Assembly: GCF_009725995.1 (NCBI RefSeq)
Contig: NZ_RCNS01000003.1
Location: 248,001-312,000 of the forward strand
Direction of reading: 5' to 3'
DNA: 64,000 bases
Source: Zobellia laminariae
GTDB taxonomy: Bacteria > Bacteroidota > Bacteroidia > Flavobacteriales > Flavobacteriaceae
Positions 36,367-44,916 of the stretch are shown piece after piece. Position 1 is the stretch's first letter. Each line of letters starts with the position of its first letter. A model generated the notes under the pieces. That model made no database searches. It was given only the letters and a program-made list of their open reading frames with translations, and was not told the DNA's origin. A program made the translations under genes and the position numbers.

Positions 36367-37110
36367 ATGGGAAAACTTACCGAAGCCATAAAGCACCTAC
36401 TCATAATTAACGTTCTGTTTTTTGTGGCAACCTCTATGTATGGTGACCAGATGTATCAGTGGTTTTCGTTGTGGTTTCCAAAAAACGAAAATTTTGCATT
36501 TTATCAGGTTATAACCCATATGTTCATGCATGGTGGTTTCATGCATATTGCTTTTAACATGTACGCCCTATGGGCCTTTGGTTCTCCACTTGAAAAAATG
36601 TGGGGACGTAACAAATTTTTATTTTTCTATTTCTCCGCAGGTCTGGGGTCTGCATTACTCCATACAGCTGTAAACTATTACTATTTTAACGAAGGCATGC
36701 AAGCCTTAGTTAGTAGTGGTATGACCGAGAGTAATGTATTGGATATTATCTCTGCAGGTCAATACAGTCCAGATTGGTATAATATTGCATCCAAAAGCAC
36801 GATAGATAATTTTCTATCTGCCTATAATACACCGGCCGTTGGGGCATCAGGAGCTATTTATGGAGTTTTAGTAGCCTTCGGTATGATGTTCCCTAATAGT
36901 GAGCTTTTCCTAATGTTTATCCCTGTACCAGTCAAAGCAAAATATTTTATTCCCGTCTTGATTGGATTGGATTTATTTTCAGGAGTAACAGGATATGCTA
37001 TTTTTGGTCAAGGTATCGCACATTTTGCTCATATTGGAGGAGCCTTATTTGGCTTTCTGATGATGTGGTATTGGAAAAAAAATCAGTTTAACAATAACCG
37101 CTGGAACTAA
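36367..37110 (+). CDS. Rhomboid-family intramembrane serine protease 1
   Basis: The 247-residue multi-pass protein begins immediately after the mutL stop. It has the rhomboid signatures HGGFMHIAFNMYALWAFGSPLEKMWG, GASGAIYG with catalytic Ser161 and AHIGGALFGF with catalytic His222. The region between (NEGMQALVSSGMTESNV...) is a larger loop than in E. coli GlpG. Rhomboids cleave membrane-spanning substrates within the bilayer; the substrate is unknown. The zero spacing implies translational coupling with mutL. Confidence 0.92.
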   Translation: MGKLTEAIKHLLIINVLFFVATSMYGDQMYQWFSLWFPKNENFAFYQVITHMFMHGGFMHIAFNMYALWAFGSPLEKMWGRNKFLFFYFSAGLGSALLHTAVNYYYFNEGMQALVSSGMTESNVLDIISAGQYSPDWYNIASKSTIDNFLSAYNTPAVGASGAIYGVLVAFGMMFPNSELFLMFIPVPVKAKYFIPVLIGLDLFSGVTGYAIFGQGIAHFAHIGGALFGFLMMWYWKKNQFNNNRWN

Positions 37111-37111
37111 T

Positions 37112-37977
37112 ATGACAAACGGAGACTTAAAATATCAATATGCACGATTGAGCGTTTCTGAAAAGCTCATAGCCATTAACGTTATTGTTTTTATCGTAAT
37201 GGGGCTCATTACGGCGCTTGTTAGCCCTAATGTTGAAAATTGGTTTGCTTTACCTAAAGATTTTTTTGACTTTCTAATGCAGCCATGGTCCATAATAACT
37301 TACTCTTTTTTACATGGTGGTATATTCCATATCCTTTGGAACATGTATATACTCTATGTAGCTGGTCGCATTATACTGAATCTGTTTGATGGCAGACGAT
37401 TTCTAAACATTTATTTTCTAGGCGTTATTTTAGGCGGACTATTATTTCTTTTAAGTTATAATATTTTTCCAACGCTAATTGGTGTAAACGCTTCTCTGAT
37501 TGGGGCATCAGCTGGGGTTATGGCGGTACTTATTTTTGTGTGTACCTATATTCCAAACCAAGAGGTTCGTCTTTTCTTTTTTAACGTAAAACTCTGGCAA
37601 ATAGGATTATTCGTTGTCTTGATGGATTTAGTTCAGATTCCTATGGGTGGTAATATAGGTGGAAGAATAGCTCATTTAGGAGGAGCACTTTTAGGTTACA
37701 TGTATGCCAGACAACTTTACAATGGAAGAGATATTGGTGAAGGATTTTCTAATTTCGTTGATGGTGTTGTTAACCTTTTCAAGAAAAGTGAAAAGAAAGC
37801 TCCAATGAAAACGGTTTTTAAAAACCAACAAAAAACGGCCGCTAAAAAGCTAATTACGATAAAAAAACACATCAGAAAAAGATAGATGCTATTCTAGACA
37901 AAATCAGTAAATCTGGATATGAAAGCCTTTCTAAAATAGAAAAAGACTTTCTATTCAAAGCGGGTAAGGAAGACTAG
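37112..37977 (+). CDS. Rhomboid-family protease 2, C-terminal frameshift
   Basis: The uninterrupted frame covers 37112-37885 (257 residues) with HGGIFHILWNMYILYVAGR, IGASAGVMA with Ser133 and AHLGGALLG with His188, so the protease core is intact. After a basic tail the frame stops at 37885. In the next frame, codons up to the stop at 37975-37977 read KKIDAILDKISKSGYESL and then SKIEKDFLFKAGKED, a C-terminal segment often present on flavobacterial rhomboids. One added A in the seven-A run 37861-37867 would join both. It starts 1 base after rhomboid 1. Confidence 0.88.
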
Positions 37978-37980
37978 CGT

Positions 37981-39003
37981 ATGAGGGGACTGTCATTTTT
38001 TAATAAAATTATTTTTTTCTTTAATGTCATCTTTGCCGTTGTGCTCTTACTAGCATGTGCGGTACCTTATCTTTCTTTAGAAATTTTTCCTTTTTTATCA
38101 ATTTTAAGCTTAGGTGTACCAGCCTTAGTAGTAGCAAACGCTATCTTCTTCCTGTACTGGTTGTTGGGGCTTAAAAAACAGGCTTTCACCTCTTTATTTG
38201 TCCTTGTATTTGGCTATTTTGTTTTAGGGACCTTTTTAAAATTTTCAGCTAAGTCCACAGATTTTAAAGAAGACGAGTTAAAATTAATGACATTTAATGT
38301 TCGTGGTTTTAACAGGTATCGGTTTTTAGATAATGATAGCATTCCTCAGCAAATAAAAAGTTTTATCAGGAAGGAAAATCCAGATATACTTAGTTTTCAA
38401 GAGGTAGGCTATGATATGGAAGAAAATTATTTGGATTATCCTTACCACTTCCTAAAGAAGATTCATACCGGAGATAAGGTACATATGGGAATTTTCTCCA
38501 AGTATCCAATTATAAATGCAGAGATTATAGATTTCCCTAATAGTATTAATAACGGGTCATATGCCGATATACTTTACAAAGGCGATACGTTACGATTATA
38601 TAACTTACATATGCAATCGCTTGGGATTACTCCTGGTACGGGAGTTCTGCGCTCACAATCTTCCGAGCGGCTTCTGAGACGGGTTACCAGAGCGTTTAAA
38701 AGACAGCAACAACAGGCTCAAATCATAGCCGACCACAAAGCAAGAAGCCCTTATAAAACTTTGGTATGTGGAGATTTTAATAACACCCAATTTTCATCGG
38801 TATATCATACTATTAAGGGAGACATGCAAGATACCTTTATTGAGAAAGGGTCCGGCTATGGGCGTTCTTATAATTTTCTTATGATACCTATTCGTATTGA
38901 TTTTATCATGGCCGATTCCAATTTTGAGGTAATGGGTCATAAAAATTATAACAAGAAATATTCAGACCACTTCCCGGTTATGGCCTCATTTAGATTGAAA
39001 TAA
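37981..39003 (+). CDS. Membrane-anchored endonuclease/exonuclease/phosphatase family protein
   Basis: The 340-residue protein has three hydrophobic segments in residues 8-80 and an EEP-fold phosphohydrolase domain from about 95: LKLMTFNVRGF, PDILSFQEVG with the metal-binding Glu, VCGDFNNTQFSS and KKYSDHFPVMASF with the catalytic Asp-His. EEP proteins include DNases, sphingomyelinases and inositol phosphatases, and the substrate here cannot be told. It follows the rhomboid pair with 3 bases between, and its last 18 bases overlap the convergent DUF6122 gene. Confidence 0.87.
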   Translation: MRGLSFFNKIIFFFNVIFAVVLLLACAVPYLSLEIFPFLSILSLGVPALVVANAIFFLYWLLGLKKQAFTSLFVLVFGYFVLGTFLKFSAKSTDFKEDELKLMTFNVRGFNRYRFLDNDSIPQQIKSFIRKENPDILSFQEVGYDMEENYLDYPYHFLKKIHTGDKVHMGIFSKYPIINAEIIDFPNSINNGSYADILYKGDTLRLYNLHMQSLGITPGTGVLRSQSSERLLRRVTRAFKRQQQQAQIIADHKARSPYKTLVCGDFNNTQFSSVYHTIKGDMQDTFIEKGSGYGRSYNFLMIPIRIDFIMADSNFEVMGHKNYNKKYSDHFPVMASFRLK

Positions 39004-39306
39004 AAAGAAACAATCTGTGGCATCTGCCAAAATATGAATCAAAAAGGCCAATCCAAATATTCTAGTTTTTTTATAGTACAACAATCCAAAGTAAATTGCA
39101 ATTGCCCAATAGCTGTGTAACGGATGAAAACCAATACTACAGCGGTTAGGGTCAAAAACTGGACTAGCAAGTAAATGGTCTATATCTATTACAATACCCG
39201 CCAATAATATTAAAATAGCCTTTAACCGATATTCCTTATAAAAATACCACCCAACAAAGATGGGTACTAAAAAATGAATGCCATAATGCATGATAAATCT
39301 AAGCAT
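38986..39306 (-). CDS. DUF6122 membrane protein
   Basis: A 106-residue protein with three to four transmembrane segments and conserved polar motifs HYGIHFLVP, VIDIDHLLASP, GFHPLHSYW and LIHILADATDC. The regularly placed His and Asp residues within or near membrane segments resemble the YdjM-type membrane-bound metal-dependent hydrolases, which is only a suggestion. It overlaps wbqC by 8 bases upstream and overlaps the convergent EEP gene by 18 bases. Confidence 0.8.
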   Translation of the reverse strand: MLRFIMHYGIHFLVPIFVGWYFYKEYRLKAILILLAGIVIDIDHLLASPVFDPNRCSIGFHPLHSYWAIAIYFGLLYYKKTRIFGLAFLIHILADATDCFFLFQSK

Positions 39307-39928
39307 TCAAAAATCTTAATTTTTGGTTCTTTAAATAACTTAATGCGTTCGTTCCTTCGTTAAAAAGTAAATCCAATACACTCGTGTTTCTAGAAAACTC
39401 ATTTCTATCGGAAAAAACTTGATTGTACTCTTCCTGCTCAAAATTTAACTTGCCCTTTGGGTTTACAAGAAATCTGCCATCAAAAAAACCTTCTCGGTTT
39501 GCATCATATACTACCGTTTTCTCAGTTGGCATATCTAACTGAATGCAATCACAAATTGTTTCTATGGTCAGAAGATTGTAATCTAACAAAAAGTTATATT
39601 GTTTCTCATAAAGCGGAGCTATCTCATCTTCATAAAATTCAAAAAAAGGCGAGGTTCTATAAGCCGTTTTCAAAGTACGCCAATGCTGACGTTGCCATTC
39701 ATACGTATTATCTAACTTAACATCCTTATTTAGTCTACCCTTCTTGTTCCCTACATGTTGTATAGGAATGCTGAGCATGTGCCTGCCACGGTCATTACAG
39801 ATGTAAGCCCGGTTCCGATAGGTCTGTTTCTGAAAATTATCTTGAACTTCCCAACAAACCTCATGCTGGGCTATTGTAGAAAAAGTTGCTATATCAGGAA
39901 AATATGCTGGGTTTAAAAGAGTTTTCAA
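39299..39928 (-). CDS. WbqC-like family protein
   Basis: A 209-residue protein of the WbqC family (LLNPAYFPDIATFSTIAQ, NRAYICNDRGRHMLSIPIQ, WQRQHWRTLKTAYRTSPFFEFYEDEIAPLYE). WbqC proteins occur in polysaccharide loci and are proposed to act in sugar amine modification, but the biochemical role is unclear. It sits between the TauE/SafE and DUF6122 genes on the minus strand. In other flavobacteria it often follows lepB, which is 18 kb away here. Confidence 0.85.
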   Translation of the reverse strand: MKTLLNPAYFPDIATFSTIAQHEVCWEVQDNFQKQTYRNRAYICNDRGRHMLSIPIQHVGNKKGRLNKDVKLDNTYEWQRQHWRTLKTAYRTSPFFEFYEDEIAPLYEKQYNFLLDYNLLTIETICDCIQLDMPTEKTVVYDANREGFFDGRFLVNPKGKLNFEQEEYNQVFSDRNEFSRNTSVLDLLFNEGTNALSYLKNQKLRFLNA

Positions 39929-39955
39929 TGCTATTACTTTTTTAAAATTGTTTTA

Positions 39956-40732
39956 TTAAAATACCTCTGGGATATATTTGAGTAAAATACGAACCCCTAC
40001 AACAAAAACCAACAAGGCTGTTACCCTCTTAATTCCTTTGGGCGTGAATCTCTTTAAGCTAATACGAATACCCAGTTGACCACCAATGAGTACAGAAACA
40101 ACAAGGGCCAAGGTTTCCTTCCAAGGCAAAACTAACATTCCTCCTTGAATTAGACCCGCTAAGCCTGAAACGGAGTTTACCAATATAAAAAAACTGGCTA
40201 AAGCAGCTATTTTAATCGATTTATCCCATCTAAGGTGATTTAATATTGGTGCTAAAAATATACCACCGCCAATACCTACAAGTCCAGATAAAAGGCCAAT
40301 TCCACCCCCCAATACATAGGTTAAGAACTTAGGATATGTAGCAACCTTTTCTGAAAAATCTCTTTTTGAAAAAGTTTGTGACGCCAAAAACACAGACGAG
40401 GTTACAAGTGAAAACCCCAATAAAAGAAAGAAAACATTTTCTTCCAATCGAAAAGAGGCTCCAAGAAAAGCTAAAGGTATACTAGCCAACACAAATGGCA
40501 AAAAGTCTTTTAACTTTGCATGACCATTCTTAAAATATAAAAAAGTACTGCCAGAAACTACTACCAAGTTACATATCAAAGCTATAGAGCGTATGGCAAA
40601 AAAACCTCCTAGAAAAAGTGTCAATAATGCTAAATAGCTAGACCCGCCCCCAAATCCTACCGAAGAGTAAAGTGTAGCTACAATAAAGAAACCCAAACAT
40701 AGGAGCACCAGGTTCTCAGTACTTAATAGCAT
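39956..40732 (-). CDS. TauE/SafE-family membrane transporter
   Basis: A 258-residue protein with about eight transmembrane segments and the family repeats SSVGFGGGSSYLALLTLFLG and GLLSGLVGIGGGIFLAPIL. TauE/SafE proteins export sulfite, sulfoacetate or related organosulfur anions. The gene overlaps the moeB/thiF-rhodanese gene by 17 bases, so it is part of the molybdenum cofactor run; a link between sulfur-containing anions and a molybdoenzyme or to sulfur transfer is possible but not shown. Confidence 0.87.
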   Translation of the reverse strand: MLLSTENLVLLCLGFFIVATLYSSVGFGGGSSYLALLTLFLGGFFAIRSIALICNLVVVSGSTFLYFKNGHAKLKDFLPFVLASIPLAFLGASFRLEENVFFLLLGFSLVTSSVFLASQTFSKRDFSEKVATYPKFLTYVLGGGIGLLSGLVGIGGGIFLAPILNHLRWDKSIKIAALASFFILVNSVSGLAGLIQGGMLVLPWKETLALVVSVLIGGQLGIRISLKRFTPKGIKRVTALLVFVVGVRILLKYIPEVF

Positions 40733-41789
40733 GCTTTGAAATTTGGTTCATCCCTCCTTCTACATTAATCAAATTAGCTTTGGCGTGTAATCCTTTGAGT
40801 ATTTCTACAGCTTTTCTACTGCGTACTCCAGACTGACAGATGACGTAAATTTTAGCATCGTACGAAATCTCATCATGCCGTTCATCAAGTTCGGAAAGTG
40901 GAATATTCTTGGCAAAAGAGAAATGATTTCTATTAAACTCCTTGGGAGTGCGAACATCTACAAGTTGCACCTCATTCTTATCTATAATTTGTTGGAAAGC
41001 ATCCGAAGCAATAGAATTTATGGGCATTTCACAGTCAAAATCATAGCTCTTCTGCAGCTCCTTTAACTTTAGATTTTCAGGATTCATTGAAAAACGTATT
41101 TTCTGAAAATTACTTGACAACCCATCAATAAGTAATAATTTACCCGAAAGCGTCTCCCCTATTCCCGTAAGTATTTTTACAGCTTCTAGCGCTTGGAAAT
41201 TACCGATGATTCCTGGCACAATACCTAAAACTCCATTTTCATTACAATTAGGTACTTCATCTGCCTTTGGCATTTCAGGAAAAAGACAACGATATGTAGG
41301 TCCTCCTTCAAAATTAAAAACACTTACTTGCCCTTCAAAACTATGTAAAGCTCCGTAAACAAAAGGTTTATTTAAAATCACGCAAGCATCGTTCACCAAA
41401 TACCGGGTAGGAAAATTATCCGAAGCATCAACGACTATATCATAGTCCGCTATGATATCAAGAGCATTTTCTCGTGTCAGAAATGTTTCGTGAGAAATGA
41501 TTTTAGTTTCAGAATTCTGTTCTTTCAGTTTCAAAACAGCGGTAGCTACCTTGGGCTTATTTATATCTTTTTCAGAATATAATACTTGCCGGTGTAAGTT
41601 GGATAGGGACACCACATCATTATCTACAATACCTAAAACTCCCACACCCATAGCATTCAGATAGGTAAGCACGGGAACCCCAAGGCCACCAGCTCCTACC
41701 ACCAGTACTTTGGCCGACTGTAATTTCAGTTGAGCCTCCATACCAAACTCTTTTAAAATCATTTGTCTATCGTAGCGTTCTGCGTTCAT
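40716..41789 (-). CDS. MoeB/ThiF-type adenylyltransferase with rhodanese domain
   Basis: The 357-residue protein has an E1-like domain (VVGAGGLGVPVLTYLNAMGVG, DNFPTRYLVNDACV, YRCLFPEMP with the conserved Cys) followed by a C-terminal rhodanese domain from about 255 with the active-site loop VICQSGVRSRKA. Such proteins adenylate the C-terminal Gly-Gly of MoaD or ThiS and hand on sulfur from the rhodanese Cys. The neighbours mobA, moaC and moaD point to molybdopterin synthesis. It overlaps mobA by 4 bases. Confidence 0.9.
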   Translation of the reverse strand: MNAERYDRQMILKEFGMEAQLKLQSAKVLVVGAGGLGVPVLTYLNAMGVGVLGIVDNDVVSLSNLHRQVLYSEKDINKPKVATAVLKLKEQNSETKIISHETFLTRENALDIIADYDIVVDASDNFPTRYLVNDACVILNKPFVYGALHSFEGQVSVFNFEGGPTYRCLFPEMPKADEVPNCNENGVLGIVPGIIGNFQALEAVKILTGIGETLSGKLLLIDGLSSNFQKIRFSMNPENLKLKELQKSYDFDCEMPINSIASDAFQQIIDKNEVQLVDVRTPKEFNRNHFSFAKNIPLSELDERHDEISYDAKIYVICQSGVRSRKAVEILKGLHAKANLINVEGGMNQISKHAIKY

Positions 41790-42382
41790 TCCACTGCTAA
41801 TTTCACCATGGCTTCCTTATACTCGTCCTCCGAATTGGCATTCAGCAGTACGTTGGGATTTTTAGGAAAAACCAATTTAACCTCACTATTAATCAAATAT
41901 TTTCTAGGACAAGTCCCGTTTCCGCTTTCTAGATAAGCCAAGCTTTCCTCAAAAGCTTTTGGCTCCCAAATAGCACAGAGAGGCTCCGGTAAAGGGTCTT
42001 CCTTTTGGGCAAACGAAGTTGCTACTTTATTTGGGTCACGAGCACTTATCAATTCTTGTAGCGCAAGAAGGTCCATTAGTGGAAGATCACACGCCAAAAC
42101 CAACCAAGCCACATCGGGGTGTTTTAAATGGGCAGATAGCAGCCCGTTATATGGTCCTCTATACTTGTTCTCATCAACAAGCACTTCAACATCATTGGCA
42201 ATCTCACCCTGTTGTTCCGGTCTAATACTCAAAAAAGTCTTTTCACAAACCCTGCCCAATAGATTATAAAGATAATCGCGTTGTGGCATACCGTGGTACG
42301 GAATTAAACCTTTGTCTTTTCCCATTCGGGTGCTTTTCCCTCCTGCAAGCACCAAACCATATATTTTAGGACCTATAATCAT
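41786..42382 (-). CDS. mobA: Molybdenum cofactor guanylyltransferase
   Basis: MobA attaches GMP to Mo-molybdopterin. The 198-residue protein has the nucleotidyltransferase motif GLVLAGGKSTRMGKDKGLIPYHG, then VLVDENKYRGPYNGLLSA and WLVLACDLPLMD with the metal-binding Asp. Relatives of the same fold include MocA cytidylyltransferases, so the nucleotide is not certain. It overlaps moaC by 17 bases and the MoeB-like gene by 4 bases in a compact operon. Confidence 0.88.
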   Translation of the reverse strand: MIIGPKIYGLVLAGGKSTRMGKDKGLIPYHGMPQRDYLYNLLGRVCEKTFLSIRPEQQGEIANDVEVLVDENKYRGPYNGLLSAHLKHPDVAWLVLACDLPLMDLLALQELISARDPNKVATSFAQKEDPLPEPLCAIWEPKAFEESLAYLESGNGTCPRKYLINSEVKLVFPKNPNVLLNANSEDEYKEAMVKLAVE

Positions 42383-42839
42383 TCTTTCCTCCTGTTTTTT
42401 CTTCCAACTGAACGTTGGTAATCCGTATATCGTGAGACAATGCCTTGCACATATCGTAAATAGTTAATGCACTAACCGAAACACCTGTAAGCGCTTCCAT
42501 CTCAACTCCCGTTTTCTCCGTACATTTTACGGTACAGTTTATTTCTAAAGCCTGCCCATTGGGAACAATATCAATTTGAACTTTGGATAAGTTAATTTGA
42601 TGACAAAGCGGAATCAGTTCTGATGTTTTTTTAACTGCTTGAATACCTGCAATTACTGCCGTTTGAATGATACTTCCTTTTTTACCCAAAAATTCTTGAG
42701 CTGCCAAGGTTTCAAAAACCTTTTGTGGAAATTCTACCCGACCGGAAGCTACAGCTGTTCTAGCGGTTATTTTTTTCTCGGATACGTCTACCATTGCCGC
42801 GTTTCCCGAGGCATCAACATGTGATAGTTTTTTTTCCAT
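42366..42839 (-). CDS. moaC: Cyclic pyranopterin monophosphate synthase
   Basis: MoaC converts the MoaA product into cyclic pyranopterin monophosphate. The 157-residue protein shows AAMVDVSEKKITARTAVASG, IPLCHQINLSKVQI, CTEKTGVEMEALTGVSVSALTIYDMCKA, which contain the conserved His, Glu, Asp and Lys of the family. The expected first enzyme MoaA and the MoaE partner of MoaD are not in this window. It starts 57 bases after moaD. Confidence 0.95.
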   Translation of the reverse strand: MEKKLSHVDASGNAAMVDVSEKKITARTAVASGRVEFPQKVFETLAAQEFLGKKGSIIQTAVIAGIQAVKKTSELIPLCHQINLSKVQIDIVPNGQALEINCTVKCTEKTGVEMEALTGVSVSALTIYDMCKALSHDIRITNVQLEEKTGGKNDYRS

Positions 42840-42896
42840 GAACCTTTACTCCTATTAAAGTTTTTGAATTGACCGAGATGTCTTTATATTTCTAGA

Positions 42897-43145
42897 TTAC
42901 CCACCACTTACGGGAGGGATTATAGCAATTTCATCACCTTTACTTAGAATCCTAGCATCTTCGGCATACTCGCTGTTTACAGCTACCGCTAAAGAAGAAA
43001 GCTTTCCGAAATCCGGAAAGCTATTATTCAATTTCTGTTTCAATTCCGAAACCGATTTAGGCATTTCATCACCTTCCTCAAAACGAAACGATGACCTACC
43101 TACTATATCTTTGGCTATGCCGAATAACAAGACCTCCATATTCAA
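42897..43145 (-). CDS. moaD: Molybdopterin synthase sulfur carrier subunit
   Basis: An 82-residue ubiquitin-fold protein ending in GG (IIPPVSGG), the site that is adenylated by a MoeB-type protein and turned into a thiocarboxylate. The start MNMEVLLFGIAKDIVG is usual. It is the first gene of the minus-strand Moco run (moaD, moaC, mobA, moeB-like). The required partner MoaE is not present here. Confidence 0.9.
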   Translation of the reverse strand: MNMEVLLFGIAKDIVGRSSFRFEEGDEMPKSVSELKQKLNNSFPDFGKLSSLAVAVNSEYAEDARILSKGDEIAIIPPVSGG

Positions 43146-43186
43146 ATAAAATTTAAAGATACAAGGTACTTAAAAAATAAGATAAT

Positions 43187-43987
43187 TTAATGCTTTAAGA
43201 TGACATTAGCATTTTCTGGAACAGCATAAAACGCATCCGGTTTAGAGGTTTCCTCTAGAACAATATTATCAAAAGTCACCGTTTTTTTAACCTCTTTTAT
43301 TGATTTACCTTCATTTAAGTACCAAGTAATAGATTTAGGTAATTTTGCCCCATTAACATCTGCCCAATCGTTATAACGAATAAAGCTCAATTTGTCAGAT
43401 TTCTCATCCGTTCCATAGGTAAAGGTATAGGCTAACCATGCCATTTCGTAGGTTTCAGAGTCATAGTACAAATAGTAATCATCTTTTGACGAAGCTCCAA
43501 CGCCGTCATTATAACTTATGTGAATCCCAGGGTAATTTTTACCATCATAAACCAAATCTTCGGCAACTCTATAATTGATTCCCGAATCTGCCAAAACAAA
43601 AGGCATAGCATAAAAATAAAACATAAGGTTATGGTATAGTTCAGCATTACCCTTATAGGTCTTTGCCTCATCTAACAACCAAACATCTTTACCATCAAAA
43701 CCAATTTCAACCGGAGGGGTTTCAACCTTATCTTTTCTTGAATATAAATCTACAGTGTGCTTTTCATTACCATCTGGATTAACAATTTCAAAACTTAGTG
43801 TGCGTTTATTTCTCCAATTTTTTAAACTGCCATGGGCTTCAAAAACTTTATTTAGTGCTTCAGGGTAATTATTATTTTCTTCCTTAACCTCCGTTTTTAC
43901 TTCTTTTTGAACAGTTTTATTCTGCTTAGGCCCTTCTTTACAGTTCGTTAGAACTAAAACCAGTAAGATTGTAAAAATTTGTTTCAT
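43187..43987 (-). CDS. DUF6503-like lipoprotein
   Basis: A 266-residue lipoprotein (VLTNCKEG, Cys16) with a charged linker and a beta-rich domain: YPEALNKVFEAHGSLKNWRNKRTLSFEI, DGKDVWLLDEAKTYKGNAE, LYYDSETYEMAWLAYTFTYG, KLPKSITWYLNEGK. This resembles the DUF6503 family, whose fold suggests an LolA-like lipid-binding half-barrel; this is an inference. It ends 41 bases before moaD on the same strand but is unlikely to be part of Moco synthesis. Confidence 0.75.
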   Translation of the reverse strand: MKQIFTILLVLVLTNCKEGPKQNKTVQKEVKTEVKEENNNYPEALNKVFEAHGSLKNWRNKRTLSFEIVNPDGNEKHTVDLYSRKDKVETPPVEIGFDGKDVWLLDEAKTYKGNAELYHNLMFYFYAMPFVLADSGINYRVAEDLVYDGKNYPGIHISYNDGVGASSKDDYYLYYDSETYEMAWLAYTFTYGTDEKSDKLSFIRYNDWADVNGAKLPKSITWYLNEGKSIKEVKKTVTFDNIVLEETSKPDAFYAVPENANVILKH

Positions 43988-44037
43988 GTGTTTATTTTTA
44001 GTTTTAGGTACATAGGTCGCACAATTGCTCTTTTATT

Positions 44038-44045
44038 TACATTTG
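44038..44045 (+). promoter_or_regulatory. -7 box 4 bases before the methyltransferase start
   Basis: TACATTTG matches TAnnTTTG and ends 4 bases before the ATG at 44050, another candidate for leaderless transcription. Confidence 0.45.
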
Positions 44046-44049
44046 CGGT

Positions 44050-44862
44050 ATGCACGAAATCAAGCAAATCTCTAGCGCACAAAATGCACTGGTAAAAAAA
44101 ATACTGCTTTTAAAGGAGAAATCTAGGGAACGAAAAAAAACTGGTCTTTTTGTTATTGAAGGCCAACGGGAAATTGAGTTGGCTCTCAAAGGTGGTTATG
44201 AAATTGAAACTGTACTTTTTCAAAAAGACTTGTTCGACTTAAATGCAACCTATACCTTATTTGAAAACAGTAAGTTAACACCCGATTATATTGAAGTTAC
44301 AAAGGATGTTTACCAAAAATTAGCCTACAGACAGACCACTGAAGGTGTTCTGGCCATTGCGAAAAGCAAGCCCACATTGCTGGAAGAATTGAAATTAAAA
44401 AATAAAAATCCTTTAATACTCGTTGCCGAAGCCCCTGAAAAACCAGGAAACATAGGCGCCCTATTACGTACTGCCGATGCTGCAAACCTTGATGCAGTTA
44501 TCATTGCCAACCCAAAAACAGACCTCTACAACCCTAATATTATACGTTCTAGTGTGGGCTGCGTTTTCACGAACAAAGTAGCTATGGGCAGTACCCCAGA
44601 AGTTATAGCATTTTTAAAGGCACAAAATATCAACATTTACTGCGCAGCACTTTCTGCTTCTGAAAATTATATTAAAACCGACTTCAATCCGGCATCTGCA
44701 ATTGTGGTAGGCACGGAAGCGGACGGGCTTTCTCAAGAGTGGCTTGATAACTCAACTCAGAATATTATTATACCTATGCAAGGAGAGATAGATTCCATGA
44801 ATGTATCCGTCTCAGCGGCTATTGTTATCTTTGAAGCGAAAAGACAGCGGGATTTCGAATAA
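44050..44862 (+). CDS. SpoU/TrmH-family RNA 2'-O-methyltransferase
   Basis: A 270-residue SPOUT enzyme with an N-terminal substrate-binding domain (SAQNALVKKILLLKEKSRERKKTGLFVIEG) and the trefoil-knot catalytic domain: EAPEKPGNIGALLRTADAAN, NPNIIRSSVG, VVGTEADGLS and IPMQGEIDSMNVSVSAAI. It methylates ribose in rRNA or tRNA with S-adenosylmethionine; the target is not identifiable from sequence. Monocistronic or leading into the M48 gene 54 bases away. Confidence 0.9.
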   Translation: MHEIKQISSAQNALVKKILLLKEKSRERKKTGLFVIEGQREIELALKGGYEIETVLFQKDLFDLNATYTLFENSKLTPDYIEVTKDVYQKLAYRQTTEGVLAIAKSKPTLLEELKLKNKNPLILVAEAPEKPGNIGALLRTADAANLDAVIIANPKTDLYNPNIIRSSVGCVFTNKVAMGSTPEVIAFLKAQNINIYCAALSASENYIKTDFNPASAIVVGTEADGLSQEWLDNSTQNIIIPMQGEIDSMNVSVSAAIVIFEAKRQRDFE

Positions 44863-44916
44863 ACAACGCGTCAATTCTCAACATACCAACCCCCATATAC
44901 CAAAAAAAAATACCGA

